DNA from: Lentisphaeria bacterium
GTDB taxonomy: Bacteria > Verrucomicrobiota > Lentisphaeria > Victivallales > UBA1829
DNA length: 45,844 bases
Direction: 5' to 3'
Assembly (NCBI GenBank): GCA_017456495.1
Contig: JAFTJI010000026.1
Location: 1-45,844, forward strand
The position numbers were made by a program, and so were the translations under genes. Under the pieces are notes generated by a model. It was not told where the DNA came from. It ran no database searches and saw nothing but the letters and a program-made list of their open reading frames with translations. Shown one piece after another: positions 8,237 through 16,860 of the stretch. Within the stretch, counting starts at the first letter, position 1. Every line of letters begins with the position of its first letter.

Positions 8237-9112
8237 ATGAAATCACTTCTGCTGACAACTCTTCTTATTGGAACGGCAGCGGTTATTGCCTCTCCTGTTC
8301 AGGTTCAGCAGGGACCCGCACGGGTTTACAGACCCCAGCGGTATTCTCTGCGGGAAGGAGTGACCATCGCAAATAAATATTGCACCTATCCGTTGCAGTT
8401 TACCCTGACAAAGCCCGTCAATGAACGGGGAGAAGTCTTTGCAATGAACCTTGTCGGAAAGAAAAACTGCAACTTCGTCGGCGGCTTCTTCTCTCTCACG
8501 GTCAACGGTTATAAGATGAGTGAACTGGATTTCACCAAAGAAAAAATCACCCGCTGGCAGGATGGCGACCGTTCCGGCATGGAACTGAAATTGAACTTTG
8601 ACGGTGCGAAATTCACGCTCCGTCTGTTTATGCGCCCGGATTCTCCTGTTCTCTGGGGTTCTCTGATCTATGACAAGAACAGTATTGATCCCATCCGGAA
8701 AGCGACGATCGACATTCAGGCACTGCCCTCGATGTTGAAGATCGAGAACCGGAAAGTGCTGTTCAGCAACGCCTATACACGGGAACTTGTCACGCCTGCA
8801 ACGAAATATTCCCACAACAACAAATGGGTCAATCTGACACCAGCCGATACCAGTTTTATTTTTCAGGATGGCGAACTTGACGGTTCTGCTGAAAGTAAGG
8901 GTTCCGGTCCCTGCTGGTTCTGGATCGACCGGACAAACCTTTCCAGAAGTCAGGCATTTGTCCGCAACTCCTGGAAAATCTTCCTGAAATTCGACTTAAA
9001 AAAAGATTGTCAGGTTGTAAATTTCGGTCTGTGGCATCCGGCAGCACGGATCTCCAATGCAGAAATGGCTGAAAAATTGAAAAAAGAACCGGCAGCATTT
9101 ACATTCAAATAA
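8237..9112 (+). CDS. Small secreted protein of unrecognised family (partner, copy 1)
   Basis: The 291-residue protein has a signal peptide (MKSLLLTTLLIGTAAVIAS). I recognise no family. The mature part is rich in beta strands with conserved blocks shared with the gene at 11679: FMRPDSPVLWGS, a segment around QALPSMLK, TRELVT, and DTSFIFQDGELDGSA followed by GPCWFWIDRT. There are no obvious catalytic motifs, so a carbohydrate-binding or accessory role is an inference. It starts 3 bp after the DUF4838 stop and is therefore expressed with it. The same pairing is repeated directly downstream, which implies the two proteins act together outside the cytoplasm. Confidence 0.75.
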   Translation: MKSLLLTTLLIGTAAVIASPVQVQQGPARVYRPQRYSLREGVTIANKYCTYPLQFTLTKPVNERGEVFAMNLVGKKNCNFVGGFFSLTVNGYKMSELDFTKEKITRWQDGDRSGMELKLNFDGAKFTLRLFMRPDSPVLWGSLIYDKNSIDPIRKATIDIQALPSMLKIENRKVLFSNAYTRELVTPATKYSHNNKWVNLTPADTSFIFQDGELDGSAESKGSGPCWFWIDRTNLSRSQAFVRNSWKIFLKFDLKKDCQVVNFGLWHPAARISNAEMAEKLKKEPAAFTFK

Positions 9113-9136
9113 AAATTATATGGGAGGATATTTTTC

Positions 9137-11677
9137 ATGATCAGTATCAAAAAAATCTTTGGAGTGATTCTATCCGGAATCACTGCAGTTCTCTCTGCGT
9201 ATGATGTCAAAACCGTGGAACTGGTTCCGGTCAAGTTTGAAAAAACACCATCACATGCACCCGTCAAAATGGTGGTAAACGGAAAGCTGAACTTTGCCAT
9301 CGTTGCTGATCTTCAGGCAGAAAACCGGATGCAGCGGAAAAACAAAACAGAAAAAAGTATTGCTCCGGCTATTGTGATCCTGAAAGAAGCAATCAAAAAA
9401 TGTACCGGGCTCGAACCGGTCGTTCTTGATGTAAAAGATGCCGCAAAAGCAAAATTCATGATTGTAGTCGGTGACAACGCCATCACCCGGAAGTACGGTG
9501 TTGATGTGAAGAAACTTCCGCCGCAGGGCTTGGCTGTGAAAACATTTGAACGGGGGATCATTCTTGCGGGAAACGACTCTTCTCTTATTGAAGGCTACAA
9601 CATGAAACCGCTGGAAGCAAGAGGCTCCAGCACAGGCACAAAATATGCCGCTTATGACTTCGTGGAACGCTTTCTCGGCGTCCGGTACTTCTTCCCCGGA
9701 GAATATGGAACGCTCTGGCCCTCTGTAAAGAATCTGACTCTTACACCGGTTTCCTACACCGATGCACCTTACATGAACGGAAGAAACGGGATCTACTATC
9801 TGGGTGACAGCATCCGCAGACCTGCTTCAAGAAAACACTGGGAGCCTTATCTCGGAAAATTGAGCGATACGGATCACCTTTTCTGGGATCGCTGGCGCAT
9901 GGGCAGAACCATCCCCGGCGGCGGAACCCATTGTCCGTTCCCGGAAAAAATCGCAAAGGCATACCCCGATAAGCTGGAAACGATCTTCTACAAATCCCCC
10001 TCCGGAAACTTCTGGTACAATCCGAAAGCTCATATCGGAAATTATTACGATCCGGTCAACCTGGAATTTGCAGATCTCCTGATCAGTTCCGCGAAAAAGT
10101 TCTACCAGTCCAACGGAAAAATCGACGAAGGCGGATATATCCATGCCTGCAACTCCACTTATTTCTCTTTCGGGATCTGCGATACGCTTCTCCCGGACTC
10201 GGACCTGATCAATCATCCCATCGTGCAAAAACTGGGGCTGATGACGGAAAAAGATTTGAAGCGTTATACCGATATCAAAGGAGCCCGTTCTGCTGCAATG
10301 GCAAACGTCTACGGCAGGCTCCATCAGTATCTTGCGAAGAAACTGCAAAAGGAAATTCCCGGCACAAAACTTTACATTATGGCATATTACAATGTCCAGT
10401 TTGCCGCAGATGATCCCCGCTGGACCCTTCCGGAAAATACGGAAGTCTTCCTCTGTCTGGGCGATATCCCGAACAAGATCCGCAGCAAGGCAAAACAGAA
10501 ATTCATCAAGCAGGTCGCCCGTGAATGGTATGAATCCCTTGGAAACCGTCCGGTTCAGGGACTCTGGCTCTATACCGGGACAAACCCCTTTGTACAGGCT
10601 GTCAACGGTGAAATGGTGGGAGATATCCCGAAAGTTCTCGGGAAATATTTCGGAAGAACCACAATGTTCTTCGACCATTGTATCAATGCGCCCGGACATA
10701 TCTGGCATTACTATTACTCTTCCTATGCTGCATACCGTTCCATGTGGAATCCGTGGTGGGATGCAGCAGCGGCGATCGACGCCCACTGGGAACCGTTCTA
10801 TGGAAAAGAAACTGGAAAATATCTCCGTCAGTTCCACCAGCTCCTCCGGGATTGTTACATGAAGTATGCTATTGATGCGGAAGGAACTGCCCGGAATGTA
10901 GTTTATCCCATGCAGGAACTGCTGAAGATGGAAGCGTTGCTTGCAAAGGCTCAGAAATCTGTCAAGCCCGGAAGCGTGGAAGCGAAACGGCTGAAACTCT
11001 TCATGGCTCCCTGGGCAAAGGCAATCGAATCTGTAAAGAATCAGCTCTCCTATGAACGCCCTGTTTACAGCGTTTATCAGCTGCTCAGCAGGGACAAAGT
11101 CACCATCGACGGGAAAGGAGATGAAGCGTTCTGGACGAACGTCAAGCCCATGAAACTGATCGATCCCAAAGGTTCCAGCACTAAACCGAGATACCCGGCA
11201 TCCATCAAGCTCGCATGGGATAAAACCGGAATCTACGGGCTTTTTGAAACAAGATATCCCACAACGGTGGACAAAAACAAAGATGTGTTCTACAATGACA
11301 ACTTTGAAGTTTTCTTCTCCCCCGGGCTCGGAAAGGAAGTAGAGTTCCAGTTCGTCTTTGACCCCTTGAAACAGATGTTTCTCGGCACGCACCGTCTGCT
11401 GCCGATCCCGCAGCCCTTCGATTCTTTCTGGAAAGCTCCCGGATTCAAACTGGAATCCAGATACGGAAAGAATTACTGGACAGCTGAATTTTACATTCCG
11501 TTCTCTGTATTCAAAACAGAAAATTCCGTTCCGAAAGTTTACGACACCTGGCACTGCAATGTCGTCCGCAACAAAGCCGGAAAAGAGAGAGAATACAGCG
11601 GAACCGCTATGACTCTTGGAAATAATCACAATCTGAATATGTATGGTCTCATTAAATTCGCAGGGAAAGGAGAATAA
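9137..11677 (+). CDS. Secreted DUF4838 enzyme with C-terminal CBM9-like domain (copy 2)
   Basis: The 846-residue paralogue of the gene at 5717 has the same domain order. It has its own signal peptide (MISIKKIFGVILSGITAVLSA) and a GGGAGGA ribosome binding site. Long stretches are unchanged between copies, such as DAHWEPFYGKETGKYLRQFH and AKAQKSVKPGSVE, while loops differ (GIYYLGDSIRRP here against GIYSVISCLAP). The copies probably arose by tandem duplication and then diverged in substrate contacts. A short insertion (KRYTDIKGARSAAMANVYGR against KRGANSGMANIYAR) lies before the barrel's middle. It belongs to the operon starting at 5443, with 24 bp to the gene before and 1 bp to the gene after. 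Confidence 0.75.
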   Translation: MISIKKIFGVILSGITAVLSAYDVKTVELVPVKFEKTPSHAPVKMVVNGKLNFAIVADLQAENRMQRKNKTEKSIAPAIVILKEAIKKCTGLEPVVLDVKDAAKAKFMIVVGDNAITRKYGVDVKKLPPQGLAVKTFERGIILAGNDSSLIEGYNMKPLEARGSSTGTKYAAYDFVERFLGVRYFFPGEYGTLWPSVKNLTLTPVSYTDAPYMNGRNGIYYLGDSIRRPASRKHWEPYLGKLSDTDHLFWDRWRMGRTIPGGGTHCPFPEKIAKAYPDKLETIFYKSPSGNFWYNPKAHIGNYYDPVNLEFADLLISSAKKFYQSNGKIDEGGYIHACNSTYFSFGICDTLLPDSDLINHPIVQKLGLMTEKDLKRYTDIKGARSAAMANVYGRLHQYLAKKLQKEIPGTKLYIMAYYNVQFAADDPRWTLPENTEVFLCLGDIPNKIRSKAKQKFIKQVAREWYESLGNRPVQGLWLYTGTNPFVQAVNGEMVGDIPKVLGKYFGRTTMFFDHCINAPGHIWHYYYSSYAAYRSMWNPWWDAAAAIDAHWEPFYGKETGKYLRQFHQLLRDCYMKYAIDAEGTARNVVYPMQELLKMEALLAKAQKSVKPGSVEAKRLKLFMAPWAKAIESVKNQLSYERPVYSVYQLLSRDKVTIDGKGDEAFWTNVKPMKLIDPKGSSTKPRYPASIKLAWDKTGIYGLFETRYPTTVDKNKDVFYNDNFEVFFSPGLGKEVEFQFVFDPLKQMFLGTHRLLPIPQPFDSFWKAPGFKLESRYGKNYWTAEFYIPFSVFKTENSVPKVYDTWHCNVVRNKAGKEREYSGTAMTLGNNHNLNMYGLIKFAGKGE

Positions 11678-11678
11678 A

Positions 11679-12581
11679 ATGAACCTGAAACACATTACTG
11701 TCGCAGCACTTACATTATTATCCGGAGCGGTTTTTGCTCAAAACTATGCACCTGTCAGAGCAGATGTCAGGCAGATGCATATTTATCAGCCGAACACCTG
11801 GGCGGTCCGTCAAGGTGCAAAAATCTCCAACCAGTTAAACTCTTATGAAGTCATTCTTGCCATGACAAAACCGATGAACAACAAGCCGACTCAGATGTGG
11901 ATCCGTATCTGGGCTGGTGATTTCGGATTCTGTCCGCTGACAAGAAGTTTCAAACTTGATGTCAACGGAATCGGCATGGAAAAACTTAACGTGAAAACAA
12001 GTGATGTTCAGCCGTGGAAAGAGGGCAAAAACGCCGGTATCAAAATCGCGCTGAACTATGATGGCTGCAAGTTCGATGTCATTTTCTATATGCGCCCCGA
12101 TTCTCCGGTTCTCTGGGGCATGATCAGACCTTCCGCAAACACGCTGGAAGATATAAAAACTGCTGTGATGACTTTTACATGTATTCCCTCAACACTTGCA
12201 AGAAATGCAAAAAAGGTTCCAATCTGGGGTGGACCGGAATATGGACGGGAAATCGTGACCAATGCAAGAACTTATCCTGCATCAGCCAGGGTTTACCCGC
12301 TGGCAAAGGATGATGTCTCTTTCATTTTCCGCGACACGAAATTTGACGGTTCCGCAAAAGACAAAAGCAAAGGCGTGGGACCTGTCTGGCTTCAGATCGA
12401 CCAGACAAGTGTCGTAAACGGAAAGATCCGTTCCACCAATGAATGGACAAACTGGATCCAGCTCAACCTGAATCCTGCTATGAAAGAGTTCAAATTCGGA
12501 ATGTGGCAGCAGCAGATGCCCATCTCCAACGCTGATTTCGATAAGAAACTCAAAGCGGAAAAAGCTGCATTCACCCGCTGA
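11679..12581 (+). CDS. Small secreted protein of unrecognised family (partner, copy 2)
   Basis: The 300-residue paralogue of the gene at 8237 starts at the ATG at 11679, one base after the preceding stop, with AAGGAGA inside the previous gene's end. The signal peptide is MNLKHITVAALTLLSGAVFA. Shared blocks include YMRPDSPVLWGM, YGREIVT, and DVSFIFRDTKFDGSA followed by GVGPVWLQIDQT. The N-terminal third is less conserved between the copies than the rest. Its function is unknown; being duplicated together with a DUF4838 enzyme is the best clue, pointing to a dedicated accessory subunit or binding protein. Confidence 0.75.
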   Translation: MNLKHITVAALTLLSGAVFAQNYAPVRADVRQMHIYQPNTWAVRQGAKISNQLNSYEVILAMTKPMNNKPTQMWIRIWAGDFGFCPLTRSFKLDVNGIGMEKLNVKTSDVQPWKEGKNAGIKIALNYDGCKFDVIFYMRPDSPVLWGMIRPSANTLEDIKTAVMTFTCIPSTLARNAKKVPIWGGPEYGREIVTNARTYPASARVYPLAKDDVSFIFRDTKFDGSAKDKSKGVGPVWLQIDQTSVVNGKIRSTNEWTNWIQLNLNPAMKEFKFGMWQQQMPISNADFDKKLKAEKAAFTR

Positions 12582-12589
12582 ACCGGTCT

Positions 12590-13246
12590 ATGAAAAAACT
12601 GCTTGTCTTTGACCTCGACGGCACGCTTGTCGACTCCGCTGGAGGAATCGCGGTGTCTGTCAACAGGACAAGAGCGGATTATGGTTTCGCGCCGCTCTCC
12701 CCGGAAAAGATCGCCTCTTTCACCGGAGACGGTGCGAAAAAATTGATAGAACGCTCTTTTTCTGACGTCCGGCTTCCGGTTCCTCTGGAAGAAGCTGTCG
12801 AAAAAATGACCCGTCACTATGCCGATGATCCGGTGGCGGATTCTTTTCTCTATGATGGAGTTGCGGAAGGGATCCGGGAACTGCATAACACCGGCTGGAT
12901 CGTAACTGTTGTCAGCAACAAACCGGTCATAGTCAGTGAAAAAATCCTCACACACTTCCGGCTGATGCCGTATCTTGCGGAAAATATCGGCGGCGGTTCC
13001 GGATTTCCACTGAAACCTGCCCCGGATGCGCTGTTTTTTCTGATGGAAAAATATAAAGTACCAGCAGAGAATATTTATGTTACAGGGGATAATCACACCG
13101 ACTTGAATTTTGCAAAGGCTGCCGGAGTAAAAAGCATTTTCTGTGAATACGGATTCGGAGAGAAAGCGGATGCAGAAACATCTTGTACAGTCAACAGTTT
13201 TTCAGAATGTGTAAAACACCTTTCTGCAGTTTTGACTGAAATGTAA
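12590..13246 (+). CDS. HAD-family phosphatase, phosphoglycolate phosphatase-like
   Basis: The 218-residue protein has the HAD motifs in order: FDLDGTLVDS (Asp8 nucleophile, Asp10 acid), VVSNKP (motif II), the lysine in PLKPAPD (motif III) and TGDNHTDLNFAKAAG (motif IV). A helical cap lies between motifs I and II, as in Gph/PgmB-type enzymes. It hydrolyses a small phosphorylated metabolite in the cytoplasm; the substrate cannot be told. It starts 8 bp after the secreted-protein gene without a clear ribosome binding site, so it likely depends on the upstream operon. Phosphoglycolate or a sugar phosphate from the glycan pathway are both possible. Confidence 0.8.
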   Translation: MKKLLVFDLDGTLVDSAGGIAVSVNRTRADYGFAPLSPEKIASFTGDGAKKLIERSFSDVRLPVPLEEAVEKMTRHYADDPVADSFLYDGVAEGIRELHNTGWIVTVVSNKPVIVSEKILTHFRLMPYLAENIGGGSGFPLKPAPDALFFLMEKYKVPAENIYVTGDNHTDLNFAKAAGVKSIFCEYGFGEKADAETSCTVNSFSECVKHLSAVLTEM

Positions 13247-13267
13247 TGATGTTTTTTGGAAACGAGC

Positions 13268-13295
13268 TTGAAAAATCAGAAAAATGCTGTAGTTT
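13268..13295 (+). promoter_or_regulatory. Possible promoter of kdsD
   Basis: TTGAAA (13268-13273), 16 bp, then TAGTTT (13290-13295) in the context ATGCTG resembles the extended -10 promoters elsewhere in the window. It is weaker than the others. It lies about 40 bp before the start at 13337. Confidence 0.35.
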
Positions 13296-13336
13296 AAAAA
13301 GAATAGAAATTTTCTGAAAGCAGAGGTAGAGATCTT

Positions 13337-14314
13337 ATGGACAGAGCATTGGCACTGGAAAAAGCCCGCGAGGTTTTGGATATTGAAATCGCAGGGATCG
13401 CCCAGATCCGGGATTCACTCGGAGATTCCTTTCTGGAATTGGTTGAAACAATCATTGAGCTGATCAAAAACGGCGGAAAAATCGTTGTAACAGGCGTTGG
13501 AAAAAGCGGCCATATCGGTAAGAAAATGGCAGCCAGCCTTGCGAGTACCGGTTCCACAGCGATTTTCCTGCACCCCGTGGAAGCGATGCACGGCGATCTT
13601 GGAATGATTCAGGAAGGGGACTTGCTCCTTGCTTTGAGTTACAGCGGCGAAACAGATGAACTGCTCCATGTGATCCTGCCCGCAAAACGTCTGGGCGTGA
13701 AAATTGCAAGTTTCTCCGGCAATGCAGAATCTTCTCTTGCCAAACTCAGCGATATCGCAGTTGTCGCCCCCGTCCCCCGCGAAGCCTGCCCGTTCAATCT
13801 TGCTCCGACGACCTCCTCCACAGCCCATCTGGCACTCGGAGATGCTCTTGCTGTTACGCTCATGCACCTGCGCAACTTCACCAAAGCTGACTATGGCAGA
13901 CTTCATCCCTCCGGAGCCATTGGACGCGCTGTTACAATGAAAGTTTCCGATGTAATGCGCGACAGTGACCGGATGGCAAAAGTAACGGCTGATGAGACAG
14001 TTGCAGAAACGCTGGTGAAGATGACAGAAGCACGCTGCGGTTCTGCAATCATTGCAGATGCGGACAATAACCTTCAGGGTATTTTTACAGACGGAGACTT
14101 CCGGCGGATCGCCCAGACTCCCGGAATTTTTGAAAAGAAGATCGGTGAAGTCATGGTCAAGAACCCGATTTCCATCCGGTTTGATGCTTTCGCGGTAGAG
14201 ATCCTGAAGGTTGTGGAAAACAAATCCATTGACGATCTTCCTGTGGTTGATGCCGATGGAAAAGTGGTTGGCTTGGTAGATATTCAGGATTTGCCGGGCT
14301 TGAAATTGATGTAA
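13337..14314 (+). CDS. kdsD: Arabinose-5-phosphate isomerase, KpsF/GutQ family
   Basis: The 325-residue protein converts ribulose 5-phosphate to arabinose 5-phosphate, the first step to KDO of lipopolysaccharide. An N-terminal SIS domain (about 35-175) shows GKIVVTGVGKSGHIGKKMAA and SYSGETDELLHV, with HPVEAMHGDLGM between. Two CBS domains follow (about 205-325, including IFTDGDFRR and LPVVDADGKVVGLV). Length and order are normal for KdsD. It implies a Gram-negative envelope. A GAGGTAGAG ribosome binding site precedes the ATG. It stands alone between the glycan operon and rplU, so it is probably its own unit. Confidence 0.92.
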   Translation: MDRALALEKAREVLDIEIAGIAQIRDSLGDSFLELVETIIELIKNGGKIVVTGVGKSGHIGKKMAASLASTGSTAIFLHPVEAMHGDLGMIQEGDLLLALSYSGETDELLHVILPAKRLGVKIASFSGNAESSLAKLSDIAVVAPVPREACPFNLAPTTSSTAHLALGDALAVTLMHLRNFTKADYGRLHPSGAIGRAVTMKVSDVMRDSDRMAKVTADETVAETLVKMTEARCGSAIIADADNNLQGIFTDGDFRRIAQTPGIFEKKIGEVMVKNPISIRFDAFAVEILKVVENKSIDDLPVVDADGKVVGLVDIQDLPGLKLM

Positions 14315-14370
14315 AAGAGACAAAAAACCTTTTTGTTTGAGTTCATTTTGAAAAAAAATCAAAAAAGGAC

Positions 14371-14398
14371 TTGCGAAATCGAAAAAAGGTGATATATT
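14371..14398 (+). promoter_or_regulatory. Promoter of rplU-purC
   Basis: TTGCGA (14371-14376), a 16-bp spacer and TATATT (14393-14398) preceded by TGA form an extended -10 promoter 52 bp before rplU. The A-rich stretch just upstream (14351-14366) could act as an UP element. Confidence 0.65.
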
Positions 14399-14449
14399 AT
14401 ACGTCTCTATGGATTTTTTTGTACACAAACAACAATAGGAGATAGAAAG

Positions 14450-14755
14450 ATGTACGCAATCATCAGCACAGGCGGAAAGCAGTTGACGGTCCGCAACGAA
14501 GAAATCGTTGCAGTTGAACGTCTTGCAGGCGAAGTTGGAAGCAAAGTAACCTTTGATAAAGTTCTCGCAATCGGCGAAGGCGCAGGTCTCAAAGTCGGTG
14601 CAGAAGCAGCCGGAGCAAAGGTCGAAGCAGAAATCGTGGAACACTTCCGCGGTCCCAAACTCATTGCATTCAAGATGAAACGCCGCAAAGGCTATCGTCT
14701 CCGCAAAGGTCACAGACAGGAACTCACCAGAGTAAAAATTCTTTCTGTAGGCTGA
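14450..14755 (+). CDS. rplU: 50S ribosomal protein L21
   Basis: The 101-residue protein has the L21 signature from the first residue (MYAIISTGGKQLTVR), KVEAEIVEHFRGPKLIAFKMKRR-type central sequence and the basic tail GYRLRKGHRQELTRVKI. L21 binds 23S rRNA in the large subunit. AGGAGA (14437-14442) precedes the ATG. In most bacteria rpmA (L27) follows directly; here purC starts 8 bp later and no rpmA is present in the window. Confidence 0.97.
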   Translation: MYAIISTGGKQLTVRNEEIVAVERLAGEVGSKVTFDKVLAIGEGAGLKVGAEAAGAKVEAEIVEHFRGPKLIAFKMKRRKGYRLRKGHRQELTRVKILSVG

Positions 14756-14763
14756 GAACGACG

Positions 14764-15660
14764 ATGAAATACGATGCAAACGGCGCTCTTCTGAGCACAG
14801 AAATTGCGGGTATGACCCCGATCAGCCGCGGCAAGGTCCGTGATATCTATGATCTTGGCGACTCTCTTCTGTTCATCGCAACGGACCGTATCAGTGCGTT
14901 CGACTGCGTTATGCCGAACGGGATCCCTGATAAAGGACGTGTGCTTACCCAGATGTCACTTTTCTGGTTTGATAAGTTCACATGGGCTCCCAATCACCTG
15001 ATCTGCGCCGATGCATCGCAGTTCCCCGCAGCTCTGAAGCCTTATGAAAAGGATCTTCAGGGTCGCGCAATGATCGTCAAAAAAGCAAAAACCATTCCCC
15101 TGGAATGCATCGTCCGCGGTTACATCACCGGCAGCGGATGGTCTTCTTACAAAAAGGATGGTACCGTTTGCGGAATGAAACTCCGCGACGGTTATCGTCA
15201 GGCAGAAAAACTTGACAAACCTCTCTTCACTCCTTCTACAAAGGCTGAAGAAGGTCACGATATCAATATCAGTCCCGAAGAAGCTGCAAAGATCGTCGGC
15301 AAAGAAAAAGCAGAACGCGTTGCTGAACTGGCAATCCGTCTCTACTCTGAAGCTGCTGACTATGCTGAAGAAAAAGGCATCATCCTGGCTGATACAAAAT
15401 TCGAATTCGGTGAAGTCGACGGCGAAGTAATCGTAATTGACGAAGTTCTGACTCCGGACTCCAGCAGATACTGGCCCAAGGATGCTTATCAGATCGGTTG
15501 CTCACCCGTCAGTCTCGACAAACAGTTTGTCCGCGATTATCTGGAAAGTCTTGACTGGGATAAGACGCCTCCCGCGCCGGAACTCCCGCAGGATATCGTC
15601 CTCAAAACCCGCGACAAATATCTTGACGCATTGCAGCGGATCGCTGGAAGAACCCTCTGA
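14764..15660 (+). CDS. purC: Phosphoribosylaminoimidazole-succinocarboxamide synthase
   Basis: The 298-residue SAICAR synthase joins CAIR and aspartate using ATP in purine synthesis. Motifs are MTPISRGKVRDIYDLGD near the N-terminus, LFIATDRISAFDCVMPNGIP, PLECIVRGYITGSGW and the acidic DEVLTPDSSRYW. The length fits the longer, eukaryote- or Bacteroidetes-like form rather than the ~240-residue proteobacterial form. It is cotranscribed with rplU (8-bp gap). The stop codon lies in the loop of an intrinsic terminator. Confidence 0.96.
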   Translation: MKYDANGALLSTEIAGMTPISRGKVRDIYDLGDSLLFIATDRISAFDCVMPNGIPDKGRVLTQMSLFWFDKFTWAPNHLICADASQFPAALKPYEKDLQGRAMIVKKAKTIPLECIVRGYITGSGWSSYKKDGTVCGMKLRDGYRQAEKLDKPLFTPSTKAEEGHDINISPEEAAKIVGKEKAERVAELAIRLYSEAADYAEEKGIILADTKFEFGEVDGEVIVIDEVLTPDSSRYWPKDAYQIGCSPVSLDKQFVRDYLESLDWDKTPPAPELPQDIVLKTRDKYLDALQRIAGRTL

Positions 15661-15677
15661 GAAGGGTTCTCTTTTTT
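15649..15677 (+). terminator. Intrinsic terminator overlapping the purC stop codon
   Basis: AGAACCCT (15649-15656) pairs perfectly with AGGGTTCT (15663-15670) around a 6-nt loop that begins with the last bases of purC, followed by CTTTTTT. It ends rplU-purC transcripts. Only 34 bp separate it from metX. Confidence 0.85.
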
Positions 15678-15711
15678 CCGGCGCCCCTGCGTTTTTTGAA
15701 AGGAGTGCGGC

Positions 15712-16860
15712 ATGACTAATAAAACAGATTCCGTTGGCATCGTTGAGCCGCACGACTTCGTTTTACAGGAAGGGATCCGCTTGCACAGCGGGCAAATCCT
15801 CGCTCCTGTCACCCTCCGTTATGAAACTTACGGCACGCTGTCCGAAAAAAAGGACAATGCCATTCTTATTGAACATGCCCTCTCCGGAGATGCTCATGCA
15901 GCCGGTTATTATGCCGAAAGCGATGGAAGACCCGGCTGGTGGGACAGCATGATCGGTCCCGGAAAACCATTCGATACAAACCGCTATTTCATTGTCTGTT
16001 CCAACATCCTCGGCGGGTGCAGCGGTTCTACAGGTCCGGGGTCCATCAATCCCGCAACCGGAAAACCTTACAACATGTCATTCCCTGTCATCACCATTGA
16101 AGATATGGTGGATGCCCAGCGGAAATTGAAAGAACACCTCGGTATTCAGAAATGGCTTTCTGTTGCCGGCGGTTCCATGGGCGGGATGCAGGCGATCCAG
16201 TGGGGAATCAAATACCCCGATGAAATGGACAGTGTGATCGCCATTGCGACAACTGCACGGATCTCTGCTCAGTCTATCGCATTCAACTGGGTTGGCAGAG
16301 AAGCTATCATGGACGATCAGGATTGGAACCACGGGAACTATACCGAGCAGCCGGAGCATGGTCTTGCAACCGCCCGGATGCTGGCGCATATCACCTACCT
16401 CAGCGAAGAATCCATGCGCCAGAAGTTCGGACGGCGTCTGCAATCTTCCGAAGACTATTCCTACGCATTCAAAAAAGATTTCAGTGTTGAAAGTTATCTG
16501 GAGCATCAGGGCAGCCGTTTTGTGGAACGGTTCGATGCAAACAGCTATCTTTATATCACCCGTGCCATTGACTATTTCGACGTTGCAGGACGGCACGATG
16601 GGGAACTGAAAAAAGCCTTTGAACATGTCAGTTGTCCCTTCATGGTGGTATCGTTCTCCAGTGACTGGCTTTTCCCGCCGGCTCAATCCAGAGAACTCGT
16701 GAAAGCGTTGCTGGATAATGACATCGACACGACTTACTGCAATATTGAATCCAGCTACGGTCACGATGCGTTCCTTCTGGAAGAAGCAACGCTCGGAAGA
16801 ATGCTTTCCGGATTCCTTGACAATCTTTATGACAGACGGGAGGAAGAAAATGCGAAATGA
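15712..16860 (+). CDS. metX: Homoserine O-acetyltransferase (MetX family)
   Basis: The 382-residue alpha/beta-hydrolase-fold enzyme acylates homoserine for methionine synthesis. The nucleophile elbow GGSMGGMQ carries Ser155; the acid lies in FSSDWLFPP and the histidine in YGHDAFLLE. The N-terminal YETYGTL, ALSGDAHAAG and NILGGCSGSTGP segments are typical of MetX. Acetyl-CoA is the usual donor, but succinyl-CoA use cannot be excluded from fold alone. AAAGGAGTG precedes the ATG. The gene overlaps metW by 11 bp, the common MetX-MetW pairing. Confidence 0.94.
   Translation: MTNKTDSVGIVEPHDFVLQEGIRLHSGQILAPVTLRYETYGTLSEKKDNAILIEHALSGDAHAAGYYAESDGRPGWWDSMIGPGKPFDTNRYFIVCSNILGGCSGSTGPGSINPATGKPYNMSFPVITIEDMVDAQRKLKEHLGIQKWLSVAGGSMGGMQAIQWGIKYPDEMDSVIAIATTARISAQSIAFNWVGREAIMDDQDWNHGNYTEQPEHGLATARMLAHITYLSEESMRQKFGRRLQSSEDYSYAFKKDFSVESYLEHQGSRFVERFDANSYLYITRAIDYFDVAGRHDGELKKAFEHVSCPFMVVSFSSDWLFPPAQSRELVKALLDNDIDTTYCNIESSYGHDAFLLEEATLGRMLSGFLDNLYDRREEENAK

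Noticed and set aside
14315..14370. Intrinsic terminator after kdsD
   Set aside because: A- and T-runs are present but only a weak A/T stem can be drawn; not enough to call.
14419..14432. TTTGTACACAAA before rplU as another AraR-like box
   Set aside because: The arm spacing differs from the array palindrome (TTGTA-CC-TACAA), and the gene is housekeeping; likely chance.
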